Below, piece after piece: positions 11,701-23,190 of a stretch of DNA of 64,000 nt. The notes beneath the pieces are model-generated. The model saw only the letters and a list, made by a program, of their open reading frames with translations, was not told the DNA's origin and did no database searches. This stretch comes from Annulohypoxylon bovei var. microspora (taxonomy: Eukaryota; Ascomycota; Sordariomycetes; Xylariales; Hypoxylaceae), in contig MU405265.1 of the NCBI GenBank assembly GCA_022836615.1, positions 179,814 to 243,813 of the forward strand, given 5' to 3'. A program made the translations under genes and the position numbers. How positions within the stretch are numbered: the first letter of the stretch is position 1; every line of letters begins with the position of its first letter.

Positions 11701-14055
11701 ACCACGATGGGAATCGCAGCCCGGTAGCCTGCAGGTCTCAGCGTGCAAACAGTCCATCGAATGCTACGTCAGCAGCTGTGCTCATTTAGTCCTCTCTGGA
11801 CAAATCGTCTGCCCTAACAATTCTGCAGGAAAAGCACGCGGCATTAAGCAGGTTACAACCCGCCCATGTGCTCGTGCCCGAAGCGTTTCAAGAGCCATAA
11901 TTTATTTCTAGACGCGATCTTGGCATCTGGGACTTGCGTACAGTATGTTATGCTCAACTTTAGGTTCTTCCCTACAGAACTACAGTATGTACATACATAC
12001 ATATGTGGATAGGTTTCCAAGATCTCATTCGCCTGCATTCGCTTTCACTTAGATGGCCATCGTTTACAAATAGATTCTGATACGTAAATTCGTACAGTCA
12101 CGGCGGGCCGCGATCGGTAGGAACCGTGTGCCACTCACCCCGTCGCCCCATCATCGGCCAACCACATTAGTGCAACGCATCACTGCAAATGACAACGTCA
12201 TCTGACTACCCGTTTCTAGCCAGCCTTGTTTCTGGATTTTCACGTGGGTTCTGGGTTCGCTCATCTGTTCCTGCATCTGCTAGAAATCCAATCTAGTCAG
12301 TAGCCTGGGACGGGACAGGGCAGAGCAAATCATAGCATGGAATCTAATATGTTTTTTTTGGTTCCTCATGATTCATCGCAGAGTATGCGGTGCACTAAGT
12401 TGATCGCTTTGGAAACATTCCATCTATATTTGAAGTAGGTAGATACCTAGTTGAGACTTAAATTTGATACTGAATTGAGAGAATGGCATTACGACTTAAG
12501 TCGTATCTTGACACCTATTCGTCGTAATACAGGTACCCAGCTGCCCAGGTATATCCTATCAATATACTATACCTACATTTCACATTAGTTTACATAATTC
12601 CTCAACGTGTCACCATACCATTGTGAACTAGCGATTTCAATGGCATCTGCAATGTGAAGCCAACACATGAAAGTACGTGTCTTCACCGCTCTTGAACCTC
12701 ATATACATGTAATTATCCTAGGTGACAGTTATGACTCTACCCTGCCCCAGGTTCTGTACGTACCCGAAGTAAGGGCCCGTTTGCGTCACTGAGTTGTCTA
12801 GATAGATGCTTACGTGCATGTGACTTCCGCTTCCTTTGCAGTAAGAACTCGAGCATGAGAAGAGGATAGTCCTTCACATAGAGTCAACTCGTACTCTGAT
12901 ATTTTCATGTATTCCTTACAATGAGATCAAGGGGTATCATTTGAGACGTGGATACTGTAAGTTCAGCGTAGCAAAATAAAATGTAAACATAAAACGCAAG
13001 CTTTGATAGGTGTAACGATGGAGTGCTGCCTATATCAAAATGTATACCTAGGAACATTTAGACCAATAGCTTGTCATAGGAAGACAGCTTCAGGACAGGA
13101 AAATTCTTGCGTAACCAACATCTAATAGATAGAACATGATAAGCATCTTTCTTTTAAGAATCACCTATGGCGTAATGGCAAAAGGCACGAAATACAGCGT
13201 CCTGTGAGCTTGGGGGCTAAAGTCGCGGCAGCTTGCATTGCGCCCCGACCACTTCCCAGCCGTGTCCGTATGGTACGTGGTTCGATTCTACGGGTGACAA
13301 CAAGGTGAAATTACAAAATTCCAACGGGGAAAAAATCTCTAGGGGTAACGGGAGGTGTCGAATAGGTGACAATCTCGCTCAACTTTTTTTAGCCCAGCTT
13401 CTTAAGGTAGGAGGTTATAACTAAACCTGTCAGCCCAAGGAGGCGGTTGAAAATGCACCAGATATGTATGATTTCTTTAACTAGTACCAACTGCTTTCTT
13501 CTCTTCGTATATAGGAATAAAGTCGATTGAACTCGAGAAGTTTAAGGTTATAGCGTGGACTGAGACGGGTCATCAAAGAGAACCCCTGAGCATCCCTTTC
13601 ATGTCATAGGGATAGTTAATTCGAAAATAAATGTAGAATTTAATAACTAATGATATAAAAGGGATATGTTTTAATAAATATCTAATAGCTCGATCGTCTT
13701 GACATTTAACAAGCCACTCAACATCAAGCATTATGACACCTAGAAACTGGGAGGCACATGATCCCGGGAATATGCTAATAGGAACCTCTCAAGAGGCTTA
13801 CTCATAAATACCGCCTTCGTCTAATATGTTAACTCTCCCGACTCGAGTCTATATTTCTTCCTGTACGCGACTACTAGAAACAGTACACGGGAATCTTCAA
13901 AAGGGGTAATGTCCACACCTAACGAATTCGGGTTTCGCGGAAAATACTAGAGGATTCGAAGAAGCCCCCTGAAGAATCCGATGTTAACCAATCGTAATGC
14001 TACGCCTCCAATGGAGACGGCCACAAATCTAAACCAACAGCTCCGCAGCTCATCA
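8712..14055. other. Long intergenic region, 5.3 kb
   Basis: Apart from a possible 5' exon of SEC2 near 8871-8960, I find no frame with family resemblance. A TACCTAGGTA palindrome lies at 8739-8748. The stretch 10,540-11,900 is less AT-rich, with short overlapping frames on both strands that do not look translated. A tRNA B-box-like motif near 13,279 was examined and rejected. The region could hold untranslated leaders or non-coding transcripts, but nothing in the sequence shows this. Confidence 0.5.
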
Positions 14056-15630
14056 CTACCGAGCAGCCCCAACAACGCCCTCGAACAAAACCCCTCCCGT
14101 ACTATCCTTTTCCTCCTTTACCCCCGCCTCCTCCAGCGGAAGAACGGCCCCCTTCTCAAGCACGTATCGCCGGTGCCAGGCCCCAACGAACATCCCGTCC
14201 GGGTCAACGCTGTCGCGGACCTCCCGCCACCGCCGCAGGTCGTCGCCGTACATGCCCTCGATCTCAGCCCCGTCCGTCTCGAAGTTCTTCGCCCAGTGCG
14301 GGCGCCCGCCCAGGTCGCGCATCAGCCACTCGAACGCCTCGTAGTAGCGCTCGCGACACGGCGGGTCGGCGTGGTACGGCCGGTACAGCGTCGCGTTGAG
14401 GTACACCGTCGGGGTGTCCCGCGCCGTCGGGTCGAGGAACGGCCTGGCGTCCGGGGCCGCGGCCTTCGGGTTCGTCGCGCTCGTGTCGGACACGCGCACC
14501 TCGACCGGGGCGTGCACGTACAGCCCCTCGGCCGAGAACGGGATGCCGTGGTCGACGTACTGCGGGTCGCCCGGCGGCAGCCGGTTCAGCCAGCAGCTCA
14601 GGCGGCGCAGGGCCTCGGGGCCCTTGTGCAAGGGGATGGCCCACTCGTTGACGAACTGCGAGTACAGGCAGTTCATCAGCAGCGCCTGGCGGCTGGGCTG
14701 CACGGCGCGCGTGCACGCGCCGTCCGCGAACCCGTACTGCATGCCGAACACGAACCACTCGACCCACGGCAGCACGCGCGGCGCGAGCCGCGACAGGTAC
14801 AGCAGGTTGTGGTACACGAAGTACCCGAGCGCGCGGTCGTAGTACGAGACCGGCGGGTCGAGGAGCGGCTCCTCGGTCTTCGCCGCCGTCCACACCACCG
14901 CGCGCCGCGTGTACGGGTACCACCACACGCGCACGAACTCGGCCTGCGTCCACAGGTCGCCGTCCCACGCGCGCAGCATCTTGGCGTCCGCGTCGATGGT
15001 CTGCTGCCACCGCAGCGTGAACTCCGGGACGGCGCGGAACGCCACCTCGGTTATGACGCCGAGCGCGCCGAGCGACAGGAGCGCGGCCCGGAAGAGCGAC
15101 GGGTTCGAGGTCGGCGAGCAGAACTGCGTGGTCCCGTCCGCGACGGTGAGGCGCAGCGACAGCACGTCCTCGGACATCAGGCCGTGCTGGAGGCTCGATC
15201 CGTGGGTGCCGGTGGAGATGGCCCCCGCGATGGACTGCTGGTTGATGCTTCCCAGGTTCGGCATCGCGAGGCCGTGCTTCTCGAGCTCCTCGCAAAGCGC
15301 GTATAGTCTGATGCCCGATTGCATGACGACGACGCCCTCGGAAGCGTCGACGGATAGTATGCGATTGTACTTATCGAGATTGACCAGCCATGACGACGTA
15401 CACGTCAACGAGCTGGGCGAATGCCCGCACCCGGTGGTGGTGATGCGGCGGCGGCACGTATGCGCCAGCCGCACGATCTTCTCGATCTCGGGCAGCGACT
15501 CGGGCTGGAAGTAGAGCTCCGGCCGCGACAGGAACGTCTTGGCCCAGGTGCTGTGGACATGGTTCTCCTTCGCGCGGAAGGGGACGTCGTCGCCGCACTT
15601 GGCGAGCTCGGATGCGACCAGAGGATCCAT
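14056..15630 (-). CDS. ALO1: D-arabinono-1,4-lactone oxidase
   Basis: This enzyme catalyses the last step of D-erythroascorbate synthesis: it oxidises D-arabinono-1,4-lactone with O2 and releases H2O2. The yeast enzyme sits in the mitochondrial outer membrane. The single exon encodes 524 residues, the usual length for the fungal family. The N-terminal half is a PCMH-type FAD-binding domain. The GCGHSPS motif contains His70, which by homology is the residue that carries covalent FAD. The GSINQQSIAGAISTGTHGSS stretch (around residues 136-155) is the second flavin-binding block. The C-terminal ALO domain carries the family signature HWAKNF near residue 457. The ATG at 15,628-15,630 starts the protein before the conserved TWAKTF block. 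Codons are strongly G/C-ending, unlike SEC2 or the first transcription factor. Confidence in function is high. Confidence 0.93.
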   Translation of the reverse strand: MDPLVASELAKCGDDVPFRAKENHVHSTWAKTFLSRPELYFQPESLPEIEKIVRLAHTCRRRITTTGCGHSPSSLTCTSSWLVNLDKYNRILSVDASEGVVVMQSGIRLYALCEELEKHGLAMPNLGSINQQSIAGAISTGTHGSSLQHGLMSEDVLSLRLTVADGTTQFCSPTSNPSLFRAALLSLGALGVITEVAFRAVPEFTLRWQQTIDADAKMLRAWDGDLWTQAEFVRVWWYPYTRRAVVWTAAKTEEPLLDPPVSYYDRALGYFVYHNLLYLSRLAPRVLPWVEWFVFGMQYGFADGACTRAVQPSRQALLMNCLYSQFVNEWAIPLHKGPEALRRLSCWLNRLPPGDPQYVDHGIPFSAEGLYVHAPVEVRVSDTSATNPKAAAPDARPFLDPTARDTPTVYLNATLYRPYHADPPCRERYYEAFEWLMRDLGGRPHWAKNFETDGAEIEGMYGDDLRRWREVRDSVDPDGMFVGAWHRRYVLEKGAVLPLEEAGVKEEKDSTGGVLFEGVVGAAR

Positions 15631-17368
15631 GGCGCGCGGGAGTTATAGCTAAGGCCTAAGGATACGGTATAGAAATGCGGCAATTACCTCTACTAATTTT
15701 GCGACTAGGCGATTTCTTTCCCCTCGGAATATTTACCGTACGACTTTTTTTCGGCCGGCTTTCACAAGCCGGTGGAGCTGGAGGCGTTGATGTGTGCGCC
15801 ACCTATCCGGCTTCTACTTAGGTAAGGCTATTCCGCAATTACCACGATAGGGTGCGAGGAAGACCAAAGTGAGAAGTCGACATGACGGGTTCATTAGCTC
15901 TACATTCCTAGAGCAATTTTAGTACAGAGGAAGATATGGATACTAGAATTGTGAAGCTTAGGAACGGAGGGGTTAACGTTTGATCGATTCTAGAACGTTT
16001 CTTTTTGATGGCGCCTTGGCTTGCATTTCGGAGATCTTCGTCATCGCTGGTGTCTGTGATTGGTTGATCTGGATGCCACTATGCCATCAGTTAAACCACA
16101 TCGCTCGAAATACCTCACGTAACACCATACGCGATTTAGCAAAACCTCGAAAGAGGGATGTTTATGTAGTTAGACGAACGAACTGGCAAAGATATAGATT
16201 TATCAATAAAGGTCTTTATATCGAGGTGCTTTTTATTAGATCCTTTGATGAATTTCATTACAAAAGGTTGACTCAATCTTTTAGTGATAAGTGACCACTT
16301 ACATATATCCAATATATAAAGTTTTCCTAATAATAACAAAGTATATGATAGCTTTTGAAAATTGTTAAGAAATTGGATAATTATATGTATTGTATAGATG
16401 ACGGGTTAATCAAGTCATTACTCGTTCCTTTGCGAATACCCTTAAATATAGGGGTAAAACAAGGGGTTAACTTAGGCGTTCATTGTTGGGGGAACTTCAA
16501 GCATACTCTTCTAACCCCTTAACATGCTTTAGTTATTTTGGATTTTGTATATTATACCACATAAAACAATCCTATAATCCAGAAAATACGATTGATGAAG
16601 TATTTTCCTCGAATTTTACACCCTCCAAGGCTTCTAAGGAATGGACTTTGCCCTTGAAAAAGCCTTTGAGACTTGAAATGGTGTGAAGAAATGAGACGAT
16701 TGAGTAGCCAACGTAGACCTCGGGAAACAAAGTATTTCTAAGGGTATTGTAACCAAAAAGTGCTTCAACTATATCGAGGCCTTTAACATTATAAGAATGT
16801 TGGATCTGTGATCTCGCAATGCGTATAGGACGAAAAGGTACAACGAATCAACGCAGATGGCTCAAGCCTAAGGCATCCATATACACCGAATCCAAAAGCA
16901 ACTTTTAAAATGAGACTAATCAGTTTTCTACAGGAGACCTCTGTAGATGTGAATGAGGTGAATGAGGTGCAAGCATTACAGTGTAAAAACCCAGGCATTT
17001 CTCGGTACCTGGCAGATGCTTATACCACCTGGCAACCGACCAGACTGCACCTTCCACGTCGAACGCGACTTCCTCAAAACACATTCATCATACCTAGTAT
17101 CTCGCGGTCTAAAAAGTGTTCCCCAGGCGAATCTCAACCTTACCTCATATTTTTCACACCTTTAGCCACCATCTTCATTTCCCCTTCTTTTCACCCACGC
17201 ACCCACGACATGACTATAAAGTTGACGGATACGCCACAGAGGGGCACATATAACCATATAGACTAAGATATCTATATTATACTCTCGTCATCGAGTTAGT
17301 CTCTAGGTTTTGGTCGTTCTCTGAATATATTCAGCGGCTAAAGGGCGTGGCGCGTCGCCTCTTTCGCG
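15631..17368. other. Intergenic between divergent ALO1 and rec8
   Basis: ALO1 runs left and rec8 runs right from this 1.7 kb stretch, so it probably holds both promoters. Positions 16,140-16,700 are noticeably AT-rich. No coding frame is supported. Confidence 0.6.
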
Positions 17369-19560
17369 ATGTTCTACAGTCACGAAAGTGTGTATTAAGT
17401 CCGAACTCCTTATCAAACATGCAACTATCACTGATACGAGATTATAGTCTTGACGAGTCGACAATATGGCGTTGCTACCATCTGGTAAGTGATTTGCGAC
17501 GCTCATCCTGACGTTTTGTCTATCGCCTGAAAAGTTATCGAGCTAACATCTGCAAGGCTCGTCGCCACCGTTGGAACCGGGATAAACTCCAAGAGGGTGA
17601 CCAGAAAGGCCATACAAGAGGTCGATGTGCAGAAGGCATGCGGAAAGATCATCGAACCCGGCGCGCCAGTAGCCCTGCGCCTTCAGGGTCAGCTCCTTTA
17701 TGGAGTATCACGCGTTTACAACCGGCAATGCACCTACATGCTGTCCGACCTGCAGAAGATTCAGACGCACATGCATATATTCTTCACCAGATTTGGCGAA
17801 AACCAGCTCGACCCAGAGGCAGGACAGGCAAGGTAAGGGGAAGATAAGAGTAGGAAGGCTTGGTCATGACTTACTGATTTTCTTCTAGGCCAGAGAATCT
17901 TTTAATTCTGAACGATCCCGATTTTGTTCCAGATATGATGCTTCCCAAGTTTGACCTTGATGCCTTCATAGCAAATAGTCAGGGAACCCAGAAGACATCT
18001 TCCCAAATGTCTCCTTTTGATAGCACTCTTCTTGCAGGCTCGCAGAATTCTCAAAGTCCTGCGCCAGGTTTAGATGTCCAATTTGATCTTAATGATTCAC
18101 CCTCCCCAGGCCCTCTAGGATCCCCTTTCGGTCTCTCGTCTGCGCAGAAACCGCAACAACCCGAAGCCGAACATGTGATGCTTCCTGAGGAGGATGTTTT
18201 CGGATATTGGGGGGTGGATATAGACGAGCACGGAAACGTCACCGAATCGGCAGAACCTGTCGTAGTACAAGACGAATTTGATCTACCTCCTTTCCCGGCA
18301 ATGGAAGGCGGAATCCAGGAGCAAGCGAAGGACGATAAGCAGAAAGAGCCGGCGGTAGATGATCAAGGCGACGTTATGATGATGGACGACGCGCAACCGG
18401 CAAGTGAGGGGGCTCTAGTACATCCACCGCATGATGATCATAGCGCATTCCTATCTGATGATCCTCCTCAAGATCAGGCTCCTTCCCGACGAAAGAGAAA
18501 GGCTCGCATCTTACATGCTGACGAGGAGACTCAAATTTCAAGAAATACCATAAACAAATGGCAAGATGACTACTTGGAGAACTGCGGCGGTAAGAAGATA
18601 CGAGCAGCCGGACCAGCGAAGACAAGAGCGAATGCTATGCTCCTTACTTTTGGTCTCGGTTTGGGAAATATCGGCCAGAATCTTGGCGTCCCAAGAATGA
18701 TTCACCCTCTTGCCCTCGACTTTTCGGGCGATTCGCTATTCACCGCGATTACCGAGCTCGAGGTACCCGAGCAGCCCCGTGGTCAACGGCGGTCTGCATC
18801 CGAATCTATCGAAGATGACGTGGAGCAAGGGCGCCGAGTCAAACCGCGACTTGAAGACGACATTGTCCAGCAAGGCCGTAGCCTAGAAGGTGATGACTTT
18901 CTTATTCACGATGGACAACAATTCCAGGACTCCCCCGAGGTCGGTCGAGAGGCTCAGGCGCCCATGTCAGACCACCTATCTTCTGCCCTCCGCATGCCCT
19001 GGAACCGAGGCTCTTCCAACATACCGGGCTCATCTCTCCACGGTTCCGCCCAAAAAGGCCGCATCCCATCCAGCCCCCTAGCAGGCCGCGGCAACATCCA
19101 AGACATCGTGCGCTTCAGCGACGCCCCGTCCTTCGACGACGGCGGCTTCGACGTCAACGTCGGCGGCCCGCCCTCGGACAAAGACGCCTTCGACAACCTC
19201 AACCTCTCACCGCAAGGCGCGAACCCCGCCGGCCAAGAAGGAGACGGTCAGAAGATAGACGGCTGGCCAACCCTCGACATCGAGGGCCAGAACTTCCTCT
19301 CGTTCATGCAATCCACCATCCGCGAGAACGGCGAGCGCAGGCTCGACGAGGACTTCGACATCGACCGCAGATGGGTCGCGTTCGACGACGCGTTCGTGCC
19401 GCGCACCACGAACCGCGCGACTGCGGCCCAGGCCTTCTTCCACGCCCTGTGCTTGGCGACGAAGGGACGGTTGGAGGTCCAGCAGGACGTCGAGCCGGAA
19501 GTGGCGTTTGGGGGTATCTGGCTTGGTGTTAGGACGGGTGGTGCCGTTGCTGCTGTCTAG
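17369..19560 (+). CDS. rec8: Meiotic cohesin kleisin Rec8
   Basis: Rec8 closes the cohesin ring between Smc1 and Smc3 heads in meiosis, holds sister chromatids together and is cut by separase. My model has four exons: 17,369-17,387, 17,448-17,484, 17,557-17,832 and 17,889-19,560. Phases agree and give 667 residues. The first residues, MFYSHEILTSRQYGVATIW, are the canonical Rad21/Rec8 N terminus and appear only after joining two very short exons (19 and 37 nt). The N-terminal domain (1-~105) continues through VTRKAIQEVDVQKAC and YMLSDLQKIQ. The last ~55 residues (from ATAAQAFFHALCLATKGRL) match the C-terminal winged helix that binds Smc1. The middle is acidic and disordered, with two separase-like sites (DVEQGR 421-426, SPEVGR 459-464). 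The motif pattern fits Rec8 better than mitotic Rad21. It is the only plus-strand gene here and converges on MRS6. Confidence 0.9.
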
Positions 19561-20225
19561 ATGGGTTGGGTTGCGCGTCTGGCTGTCTGGGGACTTGCTT
19601 CGGCTGGGGGGTTAGAGGACTAGGGGAGTTGGGGAGTTGCGTCTTACCTACTAGGGTAATGACAATACCTCGATCGCCTAGGCCAGCTCGGCGGAAGGGG
19701 ATATCATGTGGTGATTCGGCCGACGGATCTACCTACATTCCCCGCCGACACCAAAAAGGAGCCCAGGGATATACGACGAGGTGAAATAATAATAGGAGAG
19801 GCGGACGTAAGATGTGGTGCGAGAATATTGCTGCAAGTCGACCTCTTCGCTTGAGCTAATTCAGGGGATATGGTGGAGGACTACTACATGAAGGAGGGAT
19901 CTGGCGGGAGAAGATTCGACCAGGAAGAGATGAAGTGAAATAGGCGGGCCAAGGCGTGGCTGCCAGACATCTATGGATGTCTTTTGTCGGAACCGTGTCT
20001 GTACCTTTTCTGCCCCTAGGTAGATACCTCATGCTACACAACCTTTGCTAAATTTTGCTCGTCACATGGTGAAATCGTAGACACATTCGTTGGATTCATC
20101 CATTACATTCGAAAAAGGTATTGTTGGAAGGAATCAGTCTTATGTCACATTGCTCATCTAATCACGCATTGAAAGTGTCTACGTACATCCTCATACTCAG
20201 ACCCAAGCCATCTATCTCATTTAAT
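19561..20225. other. Convergent 3' intergenic region
   Basis: This stretch lies between the stop codons of rec8 (+) and MRS6 (-), so it should contain both 3' UTRs and poly(A) sites. No coding frame is supported. Confidence 0.7.
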
Positions 20226-22077
20226 TTAGATGGTCATGACCTCTTCATCATCGTCCGCGCCCTCGCGGTCTTCGAAGACCATGTACTCCTCCGTGCAATC
20301 GTCTCCCACGACCAGCTTCCACGCGTCCTTGACCGTGTCCAAGCAGCCGTCGTCGAACGCGAGGCCTAGCGACGGAGACGGGAACGCGAAGGTGGAGGTG
20401 CTGCCGCGGGTCGCACGTGACGGCTCCCGGGGGCTGACGGATTGCTCGTATTGTAGCTTGTACAAACAGGTCGACTCCGGAGCGTCTGCGGGGGTAGCCG
20501 CGGAGAGAAGCGCGTCTAGAGCCGAGGCAAGGCGCGTTGTTGATTGTGGTGTTGCTAGAGTGGCCAAGTATATTACACCTGTGAGATGATGGACTGGTTA
20601 GCTAAGCTGTCCTAGTTCAAAGTATGATTTGAATAGTAAGGATGAGTGGTTCGGTGCGATCAGTTTGTCAGAGGTTGTTTCGTCAGTGCCGAAGCTCGGA
20701 CAATGTAGATAAGTATTCGTAAGGTTGGTTCATCATAACACCGGTGGATGGTAGAGGTTGGAGAGACTGAAGGTGAGAACTTACTTTGACCGGCGGGACA
20801 CTCTCCCGTCTCGCTAGAGTGCACTAGTGCATAGATTGGGTTACCATCTGCCTCTGAGGTGGAATCGCCCGGGAAAGCTACGACAGCTACTGCTGGTGTT
20901 GGCGCGCCTTCAACAATAACCTCAAATAATGCCTGCAAGGGCGAATTGACTACCGCGATGAGGTGGCTGATAGTTGGGGCATCAGATGCAGCCTCGGTTT
21001 GCAACGCGATTAATTTTGTTGTGCGGACAGACACTTCATTTGATAACTTGAGCGTGATCCCGTCATCGCTAGGATCATCGTTGATCTCTGCCTTCGTATC
21101 AAGCATATACACGCCGCCGCCGACTGCTCCAGCGCGACATCCAACCTGTGCGATTTCCGAAGAGCCGCCCCACTTGGGATACACGGCGCAGAAGCCAGGA
21201 CCAAACAGGCCCATGGAGGTGAGGTGACGATGGATCGTGGCCAAGCCATCTGCCACTGTTACGCGGCCATCCAACGTCAAGGTCAGGGCGAGAATGTACT
21301 TCCGTAGATTCTCGTCTAGCTTGAACCCGCTCGCCAAGAACTCGGAGAGCAGCTTTTGCTCCTGCCCCTGCCAAACCGGCTTCTGCTCCTCGGAATCGTA
21401 GTCGATGACGAACTTGAGGAACTTCATCAGCGACCGTTTGGACTTGACCGGTATGGATTGCGTGGAGAACACGTCCTCTCGGCTACTGGGTATACGGACT
21501 AACTTCGAGCTGGCATCGCTGGCTTGTGCGTCGTAGACGAAGAACGAGCCGACTGCGAGGAACTCGACCTGTCGGTATGCTCGCGACGACACAAGCTGCG
21601 ACAGTAGCTTGGAGCGGGTATGGATGATGTGCGGCGCCAGGGCAAGCGAATACGCTCGGGGAAACGACAGACCCTTCTCCTTCGCTTCCGGGTGCGTCCA
21701 GGCAAGGGCATGCTTGAAGATACCCTGCGTTTTCGACTCGCCCGTCGCCGAATCACCTTCCGCACTCAAGCCCTGCACCGCACTCATTCCGGCAGCCCAG
21801 CTATCGGCCTCCTGGAGACTGAAAGCAGCCTCGTGCTCGCCGTAGTAGTCATTGGGGTCAACGTGGAGGATGCGTTTCTTCGACCGCGAGAGCGCTCTTC
21901 ATGGCGGACGCAGGCTAGGTCAGTCAGATCAAGGTCCGGACAACTCTCCAAACTCTCCAAACTCTGCTGGGTAGAAGAACAAGAAGAAGAGGTAGTTGCT
22001 TACAGAGCCAGTAGCGACTGCTGCAGGCCCGTGCCGCAGATCACCACGTCCCATGGCTCTTCTCCCAGAGATTCCAT
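20226..22077 (-). CDS. MRS6: Rab escort protein (Rab geranylgeranyltransferase component A)
   Basis: This protein presents newly made Rab GTPases to Rab geranylgeranyltransferase and delivers the prenylated product to membranes; it belongs to the GDI/REP superfamily. Three exons (22,077-22,004, 21,896-20,785, 20,578-20,226) join in phase to 512 residues. The N terminus after splicing reads DVVICGTGLQQSLLALALSR, the dinucleotide-fold-like motif of the family, followed by KRILHVDPNDYYG. Later conserved blocks are SKRSLMKFLKFVIDY and GLFGPGFCAVYPKWGGSSEI. The last exon starts with VIYLATLATPQ. The C terminus ends in a very acidic stretch (EDREGADDDEEV). Both introns have good GTAAG donors. An out-of-frame ATG lies 7 nt upstream of the start. 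With SEC2 this places two Rab-pathway genes in the window, but they are not adjacent. Confidence 0.92.
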
Positions 22078-23190
22078 CGCGCATGCCACGACGGAGAAGG
22101 GGGGAAAAGATCAAGGTGAAAAAAAAGAGTTCGTTTGTCGGAAAATTGTTGGAAGAGGAAATGCAGCTAGGTCGAAGGTGTGGAGCCTAATCTTAAACTC
22201 ACGGCCGCCGAGAATCCGTGTGCACGGACCATACAGGACGGACAAAGCTTACTAAAAATTGTGCGTCCTGAGCTTGAACCTTTTTTTTCCCTTCTTTTTT
22301 CTTTAATAATCACCGCTCGCCAGTGTCCAGCGTGCTATTGTTCCGAAGCGCTACGATGCTGGTATTAGAGTGGCCTTTCAGTAGGCTGCTCGCTTTGATG
22401 GGCGGAAGACCAAAAAGTCGTCCCGTATCTACTGTCCTGGAATAACGCCTGATAGGATGGTTCGAAGGGTTGATACATTTCACTTCGGAAAACGTACTCG
22501 TGACATTTCAGTCCCTCTCATAGGTACCTAGTAGTTAATGAATAGGGGCTGTAGGTCTGGTATTTCAACCTCATTAGGCCCGCGATTGTTGATCTGTGTT
22601 GTCAGTTCTTGACGACCTTGACGCTTCAAGGAGCTATGAAGGTTGGGGCCAAAAGTTGGGCCAAAACCGTGTAGATTAGAATATACCCGCACCGTGTGGC
22701 GTGTTTCTTTAGTGGCTAAGCAGCCTGAGACATAGCGGTTGTCCACTAAAATATAGTGGACAGATCATTATTAGGTCCTGTAAGTCTTAGCCTGAGGATA
22801 ATACAGTATTATCTCCAGTATTGCTTATTTGATCACACGCACTCCTGGGCAAGGAACGTGGCTGATGTGCTAAACTTTTGGTCCCGACCTTCGTATGTGC
22901 TTTAATGTTTAGTTCCTTTCTAATGATCCTAAAAGGCAGTTGTGAATTATACCCCATCATAATAGACACAAAGAGGGCAATGGAAGTCATTCGTAAACAA
23001 ACTGATGTATGTACATGCAAACATCATCGCCTTAGGTTGGTTCTGATATGTGGTAGTCTTCATTATTAGTTAGCGAGTGCCTTTATAAAGCAACATAAGT
23101 AGATCTCATATGAAGCCCTACGAATATAGCTTGGCTCTCATGCAATATTGGTTCCGTTTATTCCATTTCTTCGGGTATCTCAAGTGACTT
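22078..23190. other. Intergenic between MRS6 and RRP43
   Basis: Both flanking genes run left, so this holds the MRS6 promoter and the RRP43 3' region. No frame shows family resemblance. An inverted arrangement of TATAGTGGAC and GTCCACTA occurs near 22,737-22,762. Confidence 0.6.

Noticed and set aside
10586..11911. Several 75-110 codon frames on both strands
   Set aside because: They overlap each other, lack family resemblance and cannot be extended by splicing into a coherent protein.
13155..13300. tRNA-like signals: A-box-like TGGCGTAATGG and B-box-like GGTTCGATTC with a perfect T-stem
   Set aside because: The D-stem does not pair, no proper anticodon arm forms, and the two boxes are ~110 nt apart. 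At best it is a decayed tRNA relic.
13981..15306. 441-codon plus-strand frame
   Set aside because: Antisense shadow of ALO1 in GC-rich DNA. It is full of Arg, Val and Pro with no domain, whereas the minus frame is a clear oxidase.
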